Shown piece by piece: positions 1 to 9,940 of a stretch of DNA of 45,217 nucleotides (positions within the stretch are counted from its first letter, which is position 1; each line of letters begins with the position of its first letter). The position numbers and the translations under genes are program-made. The notes under the pieces were generated by a model that worked only from the letters and a program-made list of their open reading frames with translations, was not told the origin of the DNA and did not search any database. Origin of the DNA: Rhodospirillaceae bacterium (lineage in GTDB: Bacteria; Pseudomonadota; Alphaproteobacteria; Rhodospirillales; Casp-alpha2); the NCBI GenBank assembly GCA_002706405.1, contig PALN01000043.1, forward strand, positions 1 through 45,217, written 5' to 3'.

Positions 1-475
1 CCTTGTCGCGGCAGGCCTCGATGGCCGCCGATCCCGTATCGCCCGAGGTCGCGCCCACGATGGTGATGCGCTGGCCGCGTTTCTTCAAAACGTAATCGAA
101 GAACCGGCCCAGCACCTGCATGGCCACGTCCTTGAAGGCCAGGGTTGGCCCGTGGAACAGCTCCAGCAGGTATTCATCGTCGCCGATTTTCTTGAGCGGC
201 AGGACGTCGGGGGCGTCGAAGGTCGCATAGGCGTCCTCGATCAGCGCCTTCAGGTCCGCCGCCGGGATGGCGTCGCCGACGAAGGGCGCCATGACCTTTT
301 GCGCCAGGGCCGGATAGGACAGGTCCTTCATGGCGCGGATGTCGTCGGCGGAAAACTGCGGCCAGGTCTCGGGGACGTACAGGCCACCGTCGCGGGCGAG
401 GCCGGCCAGCAGGACGTCCTCGAAACCAAGCGCGGGGGCTTCGCCCCGCGTGGAGATGTATCTGGGGTTTGTCAT
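1..475 (-). CDS. thrC: Threonine synthase, N-terminal part (cut by window edge)
   Basis: The first 158 residues of threonine synthase, the PLP enzyme that turns O-phosphohomoserine into threonine in the cytoplasm. The protein opens MTNPRYISTRGE and carries the family's N-terminal substrate region, the PLP-lysine segment GPTLAFKDVAMQ and the phosphate-binding stretch GATSGDTGSAAIEA. The remainder lies left of position 1. The start codon at 475 lies one base after the stop of the M32 carboxypeptidase gene, so it is very probably the distal gene of the same leftward transcript. Reading frame and motifs are unambiguous; only the missing C-terminus is unseen. Confidence 0.93.
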   Translation of the reverse strand, partial: MTNPRYISTRGEAPALGFEDVLLAGLARDGGLYVPETWPQFSADDIRAMKDLSYPALAQKVMAPFVGDAIPAADLKALIEDAYATFDAPDVLPLKKIGDDEYLLELFHGPTLAFKDVAMQVLGRFFDYVLKKRGQRITIVGATSGDTGSAAIEACRDK

Positions 476-476
476 C

Positions 477-1994
477 TTAGCCGGCTAGATAGCGCGTTCT
501 GAGGTGGTTCTCAAACACCTTTGGGTCGAGCGGCTTGCCCGTGGCGCTGATCAGGAGCTCCTTGGCGCTGACGAGCGAGCCCTTGCCATGGACGTTCTCG
601 CGCAGCCAGGCCATCAGCGGCGCGAAGTCGCCGCGGCCGATGGCGGGCTCGATTTCCGGGTTCTGGTCGCGGGCGGCGGCGTAAAGCTGCGCGGCGGTCA
701 TGGCGCCAAGCGTATAGGTCGGGAAATAGCCCCAGGCCCCGTCGTACCAGTGGATGTCCTGCAGGCAGCCGAGGGTATCCGTCGGCGGGCGGATGCCCAA
801 AAGCCGCTCCATGCCGTCGTTCCAGGCGCCCGGCAGGTCGGCGATTTCCATGTCGCCCTCGATCAGCGCCTTTTCCAGGCGGTAGCGCAGGATCACATGG
901 GCCGGATAGGTCACTTCGTCGGCGTCGACACGAATGAACGAGCGTTCGACTTGGGTGTAGAGCCGGAACAGGTTGTCCGCGTCCCAGGCGGGACCCGTGC
1001 CGCCGAAGGTTTCGACCATGATGGGGGCGGCGAAATTGAGGAAGGTCTTGGACCGGCAGACCTGCATCTCGATCAGCAGGGACTGCGATTCATGGACCGA
1101 CATGCCGAGCGCATGGCCCACGGGCTGGCCGCGCCAATCCTTGGGCAGGCCGCGTTCGTACATGGCATGGCCGGTTTCGTGCAGCACGCCCATGAGGGCC
1201 GAGGTGAAATCGTTGTCGTCATAGCGCGTGGTGATGCGCACGTCGTCCGGTGTGCCGCCGCAGAACGGATGCAGGCTGACGTCGAGCCGCCCGTGATGGA
1301 AATCGAAGCCCAGCATTTCCATGAACCGCTGGCCCAGCGCCTTCTGCTTTTCCTCGGGGAAGGGGCCGTCGGGCAGGATCACCTTGGGGGATTTCGCCTG
1401 ATGGTCCAGCACTTCGCCCAGGAACCCGGGCAGGAAGCTTTCCAGTTCGCCGAATACGACGTCGATTTCCGCGGACCGGCCGCCGGGCTCGTAATCGTCC
1501 AACAGCGCGTCGTAGAGGCCCAGACCCAGGGCCTCGGATTTCATCTGCGCCTGTTCGCGGACCAGGTTCAAAAGCGTGCTGACCAGGGGCTGCACGGCCT
1601 TGAAGTCATTGTCGGCGCGGGCTTCACGCCATACGGCCTCGCAAGTGGTGGAGGCCCGGGACAGGCGGGTGACCAGATCCTCGGTCAGCGCCATCGCCTT
1701 GGTGACGCGGCGCTTGATCTCGCGCAGGTTGGCGCGTTGCCAGTCGTCCAGGCTGTCGGCCTCGGCTTCGGCGGCGGCGACCAGATCGCCGGTTTCCGAT
1801 GCGGTCAGGATGCCGTGATGGACGGCGGACAGTTCGGCCAGTTGTTCCGAGCGGGCTTCGTGGCCGCCGCGCGGCATGACTGTGGACATGTCCCAATGCA
1901 GGACGGCCTGCGCTTCGGACAGGGCGTTCAGGCGCCGGAAACGCTGTTCCAGGCGGGCATAGGCCGTTTCATTCATCGGAGCACTGTCGGGCAT
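477..1994 (-). CDS. Carboxypeptidase Taq (M32 family) metallopeptidase
   Basis: A 505-residue cytoplasmic zinc carboxypeptidase of family M32, which trims C-terminal residues from peptides. The zinc motif HETGH is at residues 272-276, and the family block DVSLHPFCGGTPDDVRITTR lies about 30 residues before it. Length matches the family (about 500). The start is uncertain: ATG at 1994 gives MPDSAPMNETAY, and a second in-frame ATG at 1976 is equally plausible because neither has a clear ribosome binding site. It sits 31 bp downstream of ctaB and one base upstream of thrC on the same strand, so it is probably co-transcribed; nothing in the sequence ties it functionally to the oxidase. Confidence 0.95.
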   Translation of the reverse strand: MPDSAPMNETAYARLEQRFRRLNALSEAQAVLHWDMSTVMPRGGHEARSEQLAELSAVHHGILTASETGDLVAAAEAEADSLDDWQRANLREIKRRVTKAMALTEDLVTRLSRASTTCEAVWREARADNDFKAVQPLVSTLLNLVREQAQMKSEALGLGLYDALLDDYEPGGRSAEIDVVFGELESFLPGFLGEVLDHQAKSPKVILPDGPFPEEKQKALGQRFMEMLGFDFHHGRLDVSLHPFCGGTPDDVRITTRYDDNDFTSALMGVLHETGHAMYERGLPKDWRGQPVGHALGMSVHESQSLLIEMQVCRSKTFLNFAAPIMVETFGGTGPAWDADNLFRLYTQVERSFIRVDADEVTYPAHVILRYRLEKALIEGDMEIADLPGAWNDGMERLLGIRPPTDTLGCLQDIHWYDGAWGYFPTYTLGAMTAAQLYAAARDQNPEIEPAIGRGDFAPLMAWLRENVHGKGSLVSAKELLISATGKPLDPKVFENHLRTRYLAG

Positions 1995-2025
1995 GATGCC
2001 TATATGGGGCTAAACGTGCCGAAGA

Positions 2026-2988
2026 TCAAAAGAATGGGACGAACAGGGTCCGGTCGGCCAAAAGGGCCAGGAAAATCCCGAACAGATAAAGGATCGTATA
2101 AAAGAACATGGGCCGGCAGGGGCCCTGCTTGGCGTCGGCGACGTTTTCCGCCCGCCACACGCGGCCCATATGCATGACCAGACCGATATTCAGACCGGCG
2201 ACGGCCAGGGCGTAAAGCCAGCCGGACAGGCCGAGCGCCACGGGCGCGAAGGTCGCGGGCACCAGCAGCGCCGTGTAGACGGCCATTTGAATTTTGGTGC
2301 GGTGTTCGCCGACGACCACGGGCAGCATGGGCACGCCCACGTTCATGTAATCCTGGCGGCGGAACAGGGCGAGCGCCCAGGTATGGGGCGGCGTCCACAA
2401 GAAGATGATCATGAACAGCGCGATGGCACCCCAGGGGTCGGCCAGGAAACCGGCGTTCCCGGTGACCGCGGCCCAGCCGATGACCGGCGGCAAAGCGCCC
2501 GAGGCGCCGCCGATGACGATGTTCTGCGGCGTGCGGCGCTTCAGCCAGACCGTATAGATGAACACGTAGTAGAGGATCGTGAAGGCCAGCAGCGCGGCCG
2601 AAATCAGGTTGACCCAGACGCCCATGGCGATGACCGAGGCGAGGGCCAGCACCGAGCCGAAGATCAGCGCGTTGCGGGGATCCATGCGGCCCGCCGGGAT
2701 CGGCCGGTTCATGGTGCGCTGCATGTGCAGGTCGATGTCGCGGTCGTACCACATGTTGATGGCGCCGGAGGCACCGGCGCCGATGGAAATGCACAGGATC
2801 GCGACGAAAGCTTCCCAAGTGCCGATGGCGCCGGGCGCCATGACCAGGCCGACCATGGCCGTGAACACCACCAGGGACATCACCCGGGGCTTCAAAAGCA
2901 GGGCGTAGTCGGCCAGGCGGAACTGAGGTTCCGGGCGGGGCGCAGCCTTGTTCGATGCGCTGATATTCGGGGCGACGGTGTCGCTCAC
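2026..2988 (-). CDS. ctaB: Protoheme IX farnesyltransferase (heme O synthase)
   Basis: A 320-residue polytopic membrane prenyltransferase that attaches a farnesyl group to heme b, making heme O, the precursor of the heme A used by the aa3 oxidase encoded divergently. UbiA-superfamily signatures are visible: the first Asp-rich motif in NMWYDRDIDLHMQRTMNRPIP (residues about 98-118) and multiple hydrophobic helices. Length is usual for CtaB/CyoE. In most alphaproteobacterial cox loci ctaB lies between coxA and ctaG on the same strand; here it is in the divergent block, 43 bp after the oxidase-like gene. The heme A synthase gene ctaA is not in the window. Confidence 0.97.
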   Translation of the reverse strand: MSDTVAPNISASNKAAPRPEPQFRLADYALLLKPRVMSLVVFTAMVGLVMAPGAIGTWEAFVAILCISIGAGASGAINMWYDRDIDLHMQRTMNRPIPAGRMDPRNALIFGSVLALASVIAMGVWVNLISAALLAFTILYYVFIYTVWLKRRTPQNIVIGGASGALPPVIGWAAVTGNAGFLADPWGAIALFMIIFLWTPPHTWALALFRRQDYMNVGVPMLPVVVGEHRTKIQMAVYTALLVPATFAPVALGLSGWLYALAVAGLNIGLVMHMGRVWRAENVADAKQGPCRPMFFYTILYLFGIFLALLADRTLFVPFF

Positions 2989-3031
2989 GGGCGTCCTCTT
3001 GGTGTTGGTCGGTGTGCGTTGCCTGGGCGTT

Positions 3032-4450
3032 TTATATTTTAAGTTCGCGCCGAGGGCCAGTGTCCGTTGGTCCAGGTCGGCGCAAAAGTGCGCGCGCGGT
3101 GATCCAGATGAACATGACGCCGCCGGCCACGGCGATCACAGCACCCACCCCCATGCCATACAACCCGACCTTGGCGCCGAGCGCTTCCAGCCCGGCGATG
3201 TCGCCGGCCACCTTGCGCGGCGCCCCGTATCCGCCGGCCAGGAACAGGCCCGCCGAATGCAGGGCCTGGCCCAGGCCATAGAGCCAGAACAGGGTGAATA
3301 CGGCGCGGCTCAGCTTGGGGGCTCGGTCGAGGGACGGCAGCAGGGCACAGAACACCAAGCCCATCAGGGCCAGGTTCACGCCGCCGATGACGCCGTGGTA
3401 ATGGGCCGGGGTGCGGGTATCGGCGCCGTCGACGAACAGGCCCAGGGCCCCGCCCAGGAAGAACACCGCCATCGACAGATAGATCGCCTGACGGGCCAGC
3501 CGGGCGCGATCGTCCGTCGGCGGCGTGCCGCCGCCGGTAAACAGAAACGCGGCGGCCAGGACCACGGGGGCCGGCCCCAGCAGATACTGCAGGTTGGTGA
3601 AGGCCTGGGTCTGTTCCGGGCTGAACGCGGGATAAATCCAATAGAGGGCCGGGCCGATCAGGGCGAACAGGGCCAGTGCCGCCATCGCCCAGAAGAACAG
3701 GCCGCTCGGAAGGGGACGGCCGGCGGCACCCGCCAGCGCCCACCAGGCGCAGAGCATCAGGCCGGTGTTGACGAACTGCAGAACATGTCCGCCGCCCCAG
3801 AACAGGCGTTCGTTCAACTCGGGCGATGTCGGTTCGCTGGCGGCCATCTGGAAGGTCACGGCGAAGCAGCCGAAGGCGGCGACGTAGATCAGCGCGGTCA
3901 TCAGGATACCGTGGCCGCCGGACCCCGGTTCGTTGACGCGGCGCAGGAATGCTGCGGCCAGACGCAGGATGACGAACAGCACGCCCATGAACAGGAACAC
4001 CAGCCCCAGATAGTAGAGCGGGTCGATCACCGTCGGCACGTAGTTGTTGAGGGACGGCTCGGTATCGTGTTTCAGCGCCGGGATCATCAGCAGGATTTCC
4101 CCGGCCGCGACCAACCATACGGCGGAACGGCCCGTGGACCGGCCGCGTGACCGGCCCCCGTCCAGATGATAGGTGGTCGCCGCCGCCAGGGCGCCGAGCA
4201 GACACAGGAACCACACGACGAAGGAATAGACGACGTGGATGACCAGGCCTTTCTCGAAAAACCGAAGGGGCCAGGGGATCAGCGTTTCCGCGCCCGGCAC
4301 GCGGGACGCGGCGAGCAGAAGGGCGAAGACGCCGGCAATGGCGAGCGCCGCCAGCCCCAGAAGGAGCCAGGCGCGAATTTCCCAGCGGGCGTCCTCGCTG
4401 TCGACGGCGGTGCCCAGGGTGCCGTTCGGGGTATCTGTCGTCATCGTCAT
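3032..4450 (-). CDS. Heme-copper-oxidase subunit I-like membrane protein lacking the CuB His pair
   Basis: A 472-residue protein with about twelve hydrophobic segments, resembling the CcoN/NorB side of the heme-copper oxidase superfamily. His72 in the second helix (IHVVYSF) fits the low-spin heme ligand, GGGH222 fits the first CuB histidine, and H350-Y-H352 fits the helix X high-spin/low-spin heme pair. The adjacent HH pair of helix VII, expected near residues 271-272 by the spacing seen in CoxA (His262 to His311-312), is absent: the segment reads ALYWIYPAFS and no HH occurs anywhere in the protein. It may therefore bind heme but not a normal CuB. The ATG at 4450 overlaps the stop of the DUF420 gene (ATGA), indicating translational coupling; a second ATG lies two codons later. 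Known databases would probably label it cbb3-type subunit I; an assembly or heme-handling role is inference. Confidence 0.75.
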   Translation of the reverse strand: MTMTTDTPNGTLGTAVDSEDARWEIRAWLLLGLAALAIAGVFALLLAASRVPGAETLIPWPLRFFEKGLVIHVVYSFVVWFLCLLGALAAATTYHLDGGRSRGRSTGRSAVWLVAAGEILLMIPALKHDTEPSLNNYVPTVIDPLYYLGLVFLFMGVLFVILRLAAAFLRRVNEPGSGGHGILMTALIYVAAFGCFAVTFQMAASEPTSPELNERLFWGGGHVLQFVNTGLMLCAWWALAGAAGRPLPSGLFFWAMAALALFALIGPALYWIYPAFSPEQTQAFTNLQYLLGPAPVVLAAAFLFTGGGTPPTDDRARLARQAIYLSMAVFFLGGALGLFVDGADTRTPAHYHGVIGGVNLALMGLVFCALLPSLDRAPKLSRAVFTLFWLYGLGQALHSAGLFLAGGYGAPRKVAGDIAGLEALGAKVGLYGMGVGAVIAVAGGVMFIWITARALLRRPGPTDTGPRRELKI

Positions 4451-4878
4451 TGGCCTGTATAGGGATAAAGGTGAACGGCCATAACGTAGACGACGACGCC
4501 GGAAATGCCGACATACATCCACAGCGGCCAGACCCAGCGCGCGAGAGCCTTGTGGCGCGCGAACTGTCCGGTCAGGGCCCGCCAGAAGGTCATGGGAACC
4601 AGGGGCGTGATGGCGATGGCGCCGATCACATGGACGATCAGGATCGTGAAGTAGACGGGCCGGATCATGCCTTCGCCGCCGAATTTGGCGAAGCCGGAAT
4701 TCAGCTTGTAGATCACATAGACCACCAGGAACGCGATCGAGGCGCCGGCGGCACAAAGCATCATGGCACGGTGCTTGGTTTTCGCCCCTTGCTTGATGAA
4801 CACGTAGCCGATGGTCATGAACACCACGGACAGCGCGTTGAAACCGGCAATCAGATGGGGCAGGTCTTGAACGGTCAT
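4447..4878 (-). CDS. DUF420 (CtaM-like) membrane protein
   Basis: A 143-residue protein with four hydrophobic helices and several conserved-looking histidines (His8, His36, His83, His109, His136), of the DUF420 family. The Gram-positive member CtaM is needed to mature heme A-containing oxidases; by family and by position between a divergent cox operon and ctaB a similar role in oxidase biogenesis is likely here. It starts 13 bp after the small membrane-peptide gene and its stop codon overlaps the start of the oxidase-like gene. No strong ribosome binding site precedes the ATG, consistent with coupling to the upstream peptide. Confidence 0.8.
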   Translation of the reverse strand: MTVQDLPHLIAGFNALSVVFMTIGYVFIKQGAKTKHRAMMLCAAGASIAFLVVYVIYKLNSGFAKFGGEGMIRPVYFTILIVHVIGAIAITPLVPMTFWRALTGQFARHKALARWVWPLWMYVGISGVVVYVMAVHLYPYTGQ

Positions 4879-4891
4879 CGCGGGGGACGAT

Positions 4892-4981
4892 CTAGCGGGT
4901 CGTCATGTTCAGCCAGAACAGGCAGTACAAAACCACCGCCACGACGCCCAGGATGGCGCCCAATTGCCAGTTCTTCATCAT
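4892..4981 (-). CDS. 29-residue single-pass membrane peptide
   Basis: A tiny gene, first of the leftward oxidase block. The product starts MMKNWQLGAILG and is essentially one hydrophobic helix with a short positively charged start and a C-terminal NMTTR. An AAGGAA ribosome binding site stands about nine bases before the first of two adjacent ATG codons (4981 and 4978). An upstream in-frame extension to 5077 exists but is Arg/Pro/Gly-rich and has no such site. I do not recognise a family. Its size and place recall small oxidase subunits and assembly peptides, which is inference. Confidence 0.6.
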   Translation of the reverse strand: MMKNWQLGAILGVVAVVLYCLFWLNMTTR

Positions 4982-5284
4982 CTTACATTCCTTACTCAAT
5001 TTGCGCCGCCGGCCGATTGGGACCGGGCGCTGCCACAGGCCTGAACTCAAGAGGCCGCCTGCTCCAGGTTGGACCATGAGGGCGGAAAATCAAGGCTAAT
5101 AGGCCGTTTGTCCAGGGCAAAAAAGCCTTTGCAACGCCGCCGGGGAGTGCTAGCTAAGACCCCTCGTCTCCCCGGTGGCGAGGCGCCGTCAGGCGCGGCC
5201 GGGTGTAGGCAATATGGGTTAAGAAACAAGGGCCTAACGGATTAACGACGTTTGAGTGTAAATCCCAATGCCCGGTAATTTCGG
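4982..5284. promoter_or_regulatory. Divergent promoter region of the two oxidase blocks
   Basis: This 303-bp gap holds no convincing gene. It must contain promoters for coxB rightwards and the small peptide gene leftwards. A possible rightward sigma70-like pair is TTGCAA (5129-5134) and TAGCTA (5151-5156), 16 bp apart. I see no clear palindromic operator. The promoter call is weak. Confidence 0.35.
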
Positions 5285-6145
5285 ATGAGGACCATGACCT
5301 TGAGACTGCACGCCCTGATCACAGGAGCCGCTCTTTTCCTTCTTTCCTTCGGCGGCAGCGCCCTGGCAGACGGCATCGCGACGCCCTGGCAGATGAACTT
5401 CCAGGAAGCCGCATCCCCGGTCATGGAGCGAATCGAGGATTTTCATAATCTGCTGTTTTGGATCATCACGGCCATTACGCTGTTCGTGTTGGTTCTGCTG
5501 ATCTACGTGATCGTCAAATTCAACGAAAAGGCCAACCCGGTCCCGTCGAAGACGACGCACAATACCTTTATCGAGGTGGTGTGGACCGTGGTGCCGATCA
5601 TCATTCTGGTGGTGATCGCCGTGCCGTCGTTCAAGTTGCTGTTCTATCAGGACAAATACGAAAACCCGGACATGACCCTCAAGGTCGTCGGCCATCAGTG
5701 GTACTGGTCCTACAGCTATCCGGATCAGGGCGGTTTCGGGTTCGACAGCCAGATTGTCCAGGAAGAGGATCTGAAGCCGGGTCAGCCGCGCCTTCTGACC
5801 GTGGACAACTCGGTGGTTCTGCCGATCGATACCAACATCCGCGTGCTGCAGACGGCCGATGACGTGATCCATAACTGGGCCATGCCGGCCTTCGGCATGA
5901 AGTTGGACGCCGTTCCCGGCCGGACCAACGAAAACTGGGTGCGCATCACCAAGACCGGCGATTACTACGGTCAGTGTTCGGAGCTTTGCGGTGTCGGCCA
6001 TGCCTACATGCCGATCCATGTGAAGGCGGTCACGAAGGAAGAATTCGCGGCCTGGGTGGCGACGGCCAAGGCGAAGTATGCCGACTCGATGCCTGCCCCG
6101 GCGGCCGAAGAGGCTCAGGTTAAGGTCGCCCAGGCCAAAAACTGA
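5285..6145 (+). CDS. coxB: Cytochrome c oxidase subunit II
   Basis: Subunit II (CtaC) of the aa3-type oxidase, 286 residues: a signal peptide ending near ALADG, two membrane helices (about 56-78 and 97-120), the aromatic electron-entry segment HQWYWSYSYP (137-146) and a periplasmic cupredoxin domain. The CuA ligands are all visible: His196, Cys231, Glu233, Cys235, His239 and Met242 within CSELCGVGHAYM. No C-terminal cytochrome c domain is fused. ATG at 5285 and ATG at 5294 are both possible; AGGA just before the second slightly favours it. First gene of the rightward cox operon. Confidence 0.97.
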   Translation: MRTMTLRLHALITGAALFLLSFGGSALADGIATPWQMNFQEAASPVMERIEDFHNLLFWIITAITLFVLVLLIYVIVKFNEKANPVPSKTTHNTFIEVVWTVVPIIILVVIAVPSFKLLFYQDKYENPDMTLKVVGHQWYWSYSYPDQGGFGFDSQIVQEEDLKPGQPRLLTVDNSVVLPIDTNIRVLQTADDVIHNWAMPAFGMKLDAVPGRTNENWVRITKTGDYYGQCSELCGVGHAYMPIHVKAVTKEEFAAWVATAKAKYADSMPAPAAEEAQVKVAQAKN

Positions 6146-6223
6146 CCAGGCGGTTTGATAGCGCATTCAAGGATTCACGGCACGCTGCGGCGGCCGCAAT
6201 ACAACGGAACGAGAAGAGGTTGA

Positions 6224-7852
<1,629 letters not shown>

Positions 7853-7888
7853 GGCCCGGCTCTGGAACTGGCAACGAGGATCCCGCCC

Positions 7889-8500
7889 GTGTCACGGCAA
7901 CCACGTAAATCCAACAATCGGCGGACGGCGCTTGCGCTGTTCGCCGTTGTCGGCGGCATGGTCGGCCTGTCCTATGCGTCGGTCCCGTTGTACCAGTTGT
8001 TCTGTCAGGTCACCGGCTATGGCGGCACGACCCAGGTATCGACCACCGATGCCGCCGCCGTTCCGGCTGGGCTCCAGGGCAAGACGATCACCATTGCGTT
8101 CGATGCCAATGTGTCGCGTGACCTCAACTGGACCTTCCGTCCGGAACAGCGCCGGCTAACCCTTCATCCCGGGGAACAGGCGCTGGCTTTCTATTCCGCC
8201 AGGAACGACGAGAGCGCGCCGGTGACCGGCACGGCCAGTTTCAATGTGACGCCTTACAAGGCCGGTATCTATTTCACCAAGATCGAGTGCTTCTGCTTTA
8301 CCGAGCAGACGCTGCAGGCCGGTCAACAGGTCGACATGCCAGTTCAGTTCTATGTCGATCCGGAATTCTTCACGGACCCCAATACCAAGGACGTAAGCGA
8401 GATCGTGCTGTCCTACACGTTTCACCGGGCGGCTGACGCGGCCCCTGCCGTTCAGAAAACCAGTGCCGTCGCCAAGGGCGACGCGCGCACGGGTGGTTGA
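7889..8500 (+). CDS. ctaG: Cox11-type cytochrome c oxidase assembly protein
   Basis: A 203-residue copper chaperone that delivers copper to the CuB site of CoxA. It has one N-terminal membrane helix (about residues 13-33, then SVPLYQLFCQVTGYGG, a Cox11 hallmark) and a periplasmic domain containing the copper-binding CFCF motif (KIECFCFTEQ). Starts with GTG at 7889. Its position between coxA and coxC is the usual alphaproteobacterial order, except that ctaB is missing from its normal place in front of it. Confidence 0.96.
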   Translation: MSRQPRKSNNRRTALALFAVVGGMVGLSYASVPLYQLFCQVTGYGGTTQVSTTDAAAVPAGLQGKTITIAFDANVSRDLNWTFRPEQRRLTLHPGEQALAFYSARNDESAPVTGTASFNVTPYKAGIYFTKIECFCFTEQTLQAGQQVDMPVQFYVDPEFFTDPNTKDVSEIVLSYTFHRAADAAPAVQKTSAVAKGDARTGG

Positions 8501-8568
8501 GCGGTTTCATCAGACAGGTTTAAGGGAACCTCGGTTCCTTCTACGAACGACCAAAGGGAGTAAAAATA

Positions 8569-9381
8569 ATGGCGAGTGGCGGTAATCATCCCTTCCACAT
8601 GGTGGAGCCCTCAAAGTGGCCCTTCGTGGGATCGGTCGCGGCCCTGACGACGGCCTGCGGGGGTATCTGGTTCATGCACGGCGGCCCGTGGTATCTGATG
8701 GCGGCCGGTTTCGTCATCATGTTCTACACCTTCTACGGATGGTGGAAGGACGTGGTTGCCGAAAGCCTGACCCGCAAGTACCACACGGATGTGGTCTCCC
8801 ATGGCCTGCGTGTCGGCATGCTGCTGTTCATCGCTTCGGAAGTGATGTTCTTCTTCGCCTTCTTCTGGGCCTTCTTCCACGCCTCGGTGCCGTTCCTGTC
8901 GAACGTCGCCACCGTGCCGTGGCCGCCCCAGGACATCATGCCCTTCAACCCGTGGAACATTCCGTTCCTGAACACCCTGATCCTGTTGACCTCGGGTGCG
9001 ACGGTGACGGTCGCGCACCATGCGATCCGTCATGGCGACAACAAGATGTGCGCGCGCTGGCTGGTTTACACTGTCGTCCTGGGCATGATCTTCACGGGCT
9101 TCCAGGCCTACGAATATCACCATGCCGCCTTCGGCCTGAAGGACGGGATCTATCCCTCGACCTTCTATCTGGCCACCGGCTTCCACGGCTTCCACGTGAT
9201 CGTCGGAACGACCTTCCTGCTGATCTGCCTGATCCGGGCATCGAAGGGTCATTTCACGGCGGAAAAGCACATCGGCTTCGAAGCGGCCGCCTGGTACTGG
9301 CACTTCGTTGACGTGGTCTGGCTGTTCCTGTTCGTCTCCATCTACTGGTGGGGCAAGGGGACCGCGACCCAGCTTCTCTAA
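8569..9381 (+). CDS. coxC: Cytochrome c oxidase subunit III
   Basis: Subunit III (CtaE), 270 residues with seven membrane helices. Family blocks are clear: HPFHMVEPSKWP at the start, FFFAFFWAFFHAS in the middle, YEYHHAAFGLKDG, GFHGFHVIVGT and WYWHFVDVVWLFLF near the end. A ribosome binding site GGGAG stands before the ATG. A small inverted repeat (GGAACC/GGTTCC, 8525-8538) lies in the 68-bp gap after ctaG. The gene is followed by a strong terminator. Confidence 0.98.
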   Translation: MASGGNHPFHMVEPSKWPFVGSVAALTTACGGIWFMHGGPWYLMAAGFVIMFYTFYGWWKDVVAESLTRKYHTDVVSHGLRVGMLLFIASEVMFFFAFFWAFFHASVPFLSNVATVPWPPQDIMPFNPWNIPFLNTLILLTSGATVTVAHHAIRHGDNKMCARWLVYTVVLGMIFTGFQAYEYHHAAFGLKDGIYPSTFYLATGFHGFHVIVGTTFLLICLIRASKGHFTAEKHIGFEAAAWYWHFVDVVWLFLFVSIYWWGKGTATQLL

Positions 9382-9407
9382 AGATCACGCAGATCCTTTG
9401 GTTTCGG

Positions 9408-9440
9408 AAACGCTCCCCTTCGGGGGAGCGTTTTCTTTTT
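9408..9440 (+). terminator. Rho-independent terminator after coxC
   Basis: Stem CGCTCCCC / GGGGAGCG with a TTCG tetraloop, extended by AAA/TTT pairs, then TTTTCTTTTT. It closes the coxB-coxA-ctaG-coxC transcript; the DUF983 gene beyond it needs read-through or its own promoter. Confidence 0.92.
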
Positions 9441-9532
9441 GTCCGCTTTCCCCCACCCGCCGCTAGTAATCGGGGCAACCTCCGCTTATCTTCATTCCAC
9501 GTCTGGGGGATGTACAATTTCAGGAGTTGGCC

Positions 9533-9940
9533 ATGAACGAACTTGCGAGCACCCCGACCCCCGACGCGGGCGATGAAGGCATGACGCCGGTCTTCCGCGC
9601 GATGAAGGGCCGCTGCCCGCGCTGCGGCGAAGGGCATCTGTTCAAGGGCTACCTCAAGGTCGCGGATACCTGCGACGTCTGCGGCATGAGCTTTCATGGC
9701 CATGACACGGGCGACGGGCCCGTGGTGCCGATTTTGCTGATCATCGGCGGTATCATCGTCGGCTTGGCGCTCGGCCTGGAGATCGTCTACGAACCGCCCG
9801 TCTGGGTCCATCTGCTGTTATGGATTCCCCTCGGCACGCTGCTGACGCTCGGCATCATGATACCCCTGAAGGGTATGGCCGTGGGCCTGCAGTACAAATA
9901 CAGATCGACCGAGGAAGAGACCCGCCCGGGCGGGGTCTAG
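9533..9940 (+). CDS. DUF983 membrane protein
   Basis: A 135-residue protein with an N-terminal zinc-ribbon-like pair of CxxC motifs (RCPRCG and TCDVCGM, about residues 26-51), a GHDTGDGP motif and two membrane helices. This DUF983 family commonly sits directly after coxC in alphaproteobacteria; its molecular role is not known to me. ATG at 9533 is chosen because CAGGAG lies seven bases upstream; a TTG six bases earlier would overlap that site. It converges with the GDCCVxC gene, the two overlapping by four bases at their ends. Confidence 0.9.
   Translation: MNELASTPTPDAGDEGMTPVFRAMKGRCPRCGEGHLFKGYLKVADTCDVCGMSFHGHDTGDGPVVPILLIIGGIIVGLALGLEIVYEPPVWVHLLLWIPLGTLLTLGIMIPLKGMAVGLQYKYRSTEEETRPGGV

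Noticed and set aside
504-2177. Long plus-strand open frame of 557 codons
   Set aside because: It is antisense to the M32 peptidase and ctaB genes, has no family features, and its composition is that of a reversed high-GC gene.
2948-4150. Plus-strand open frame of 400 codons
   Set aside because: Antisense to the oxidase-like gene; Gln/Gly/Arg-rich with no membrane helices or motifs.
8524-8540. Inverted repeat between ctaG and coxC as a terminator
   Set aside because: The stem is short with almost no loop and no T tract, and the cox operon continues through it.
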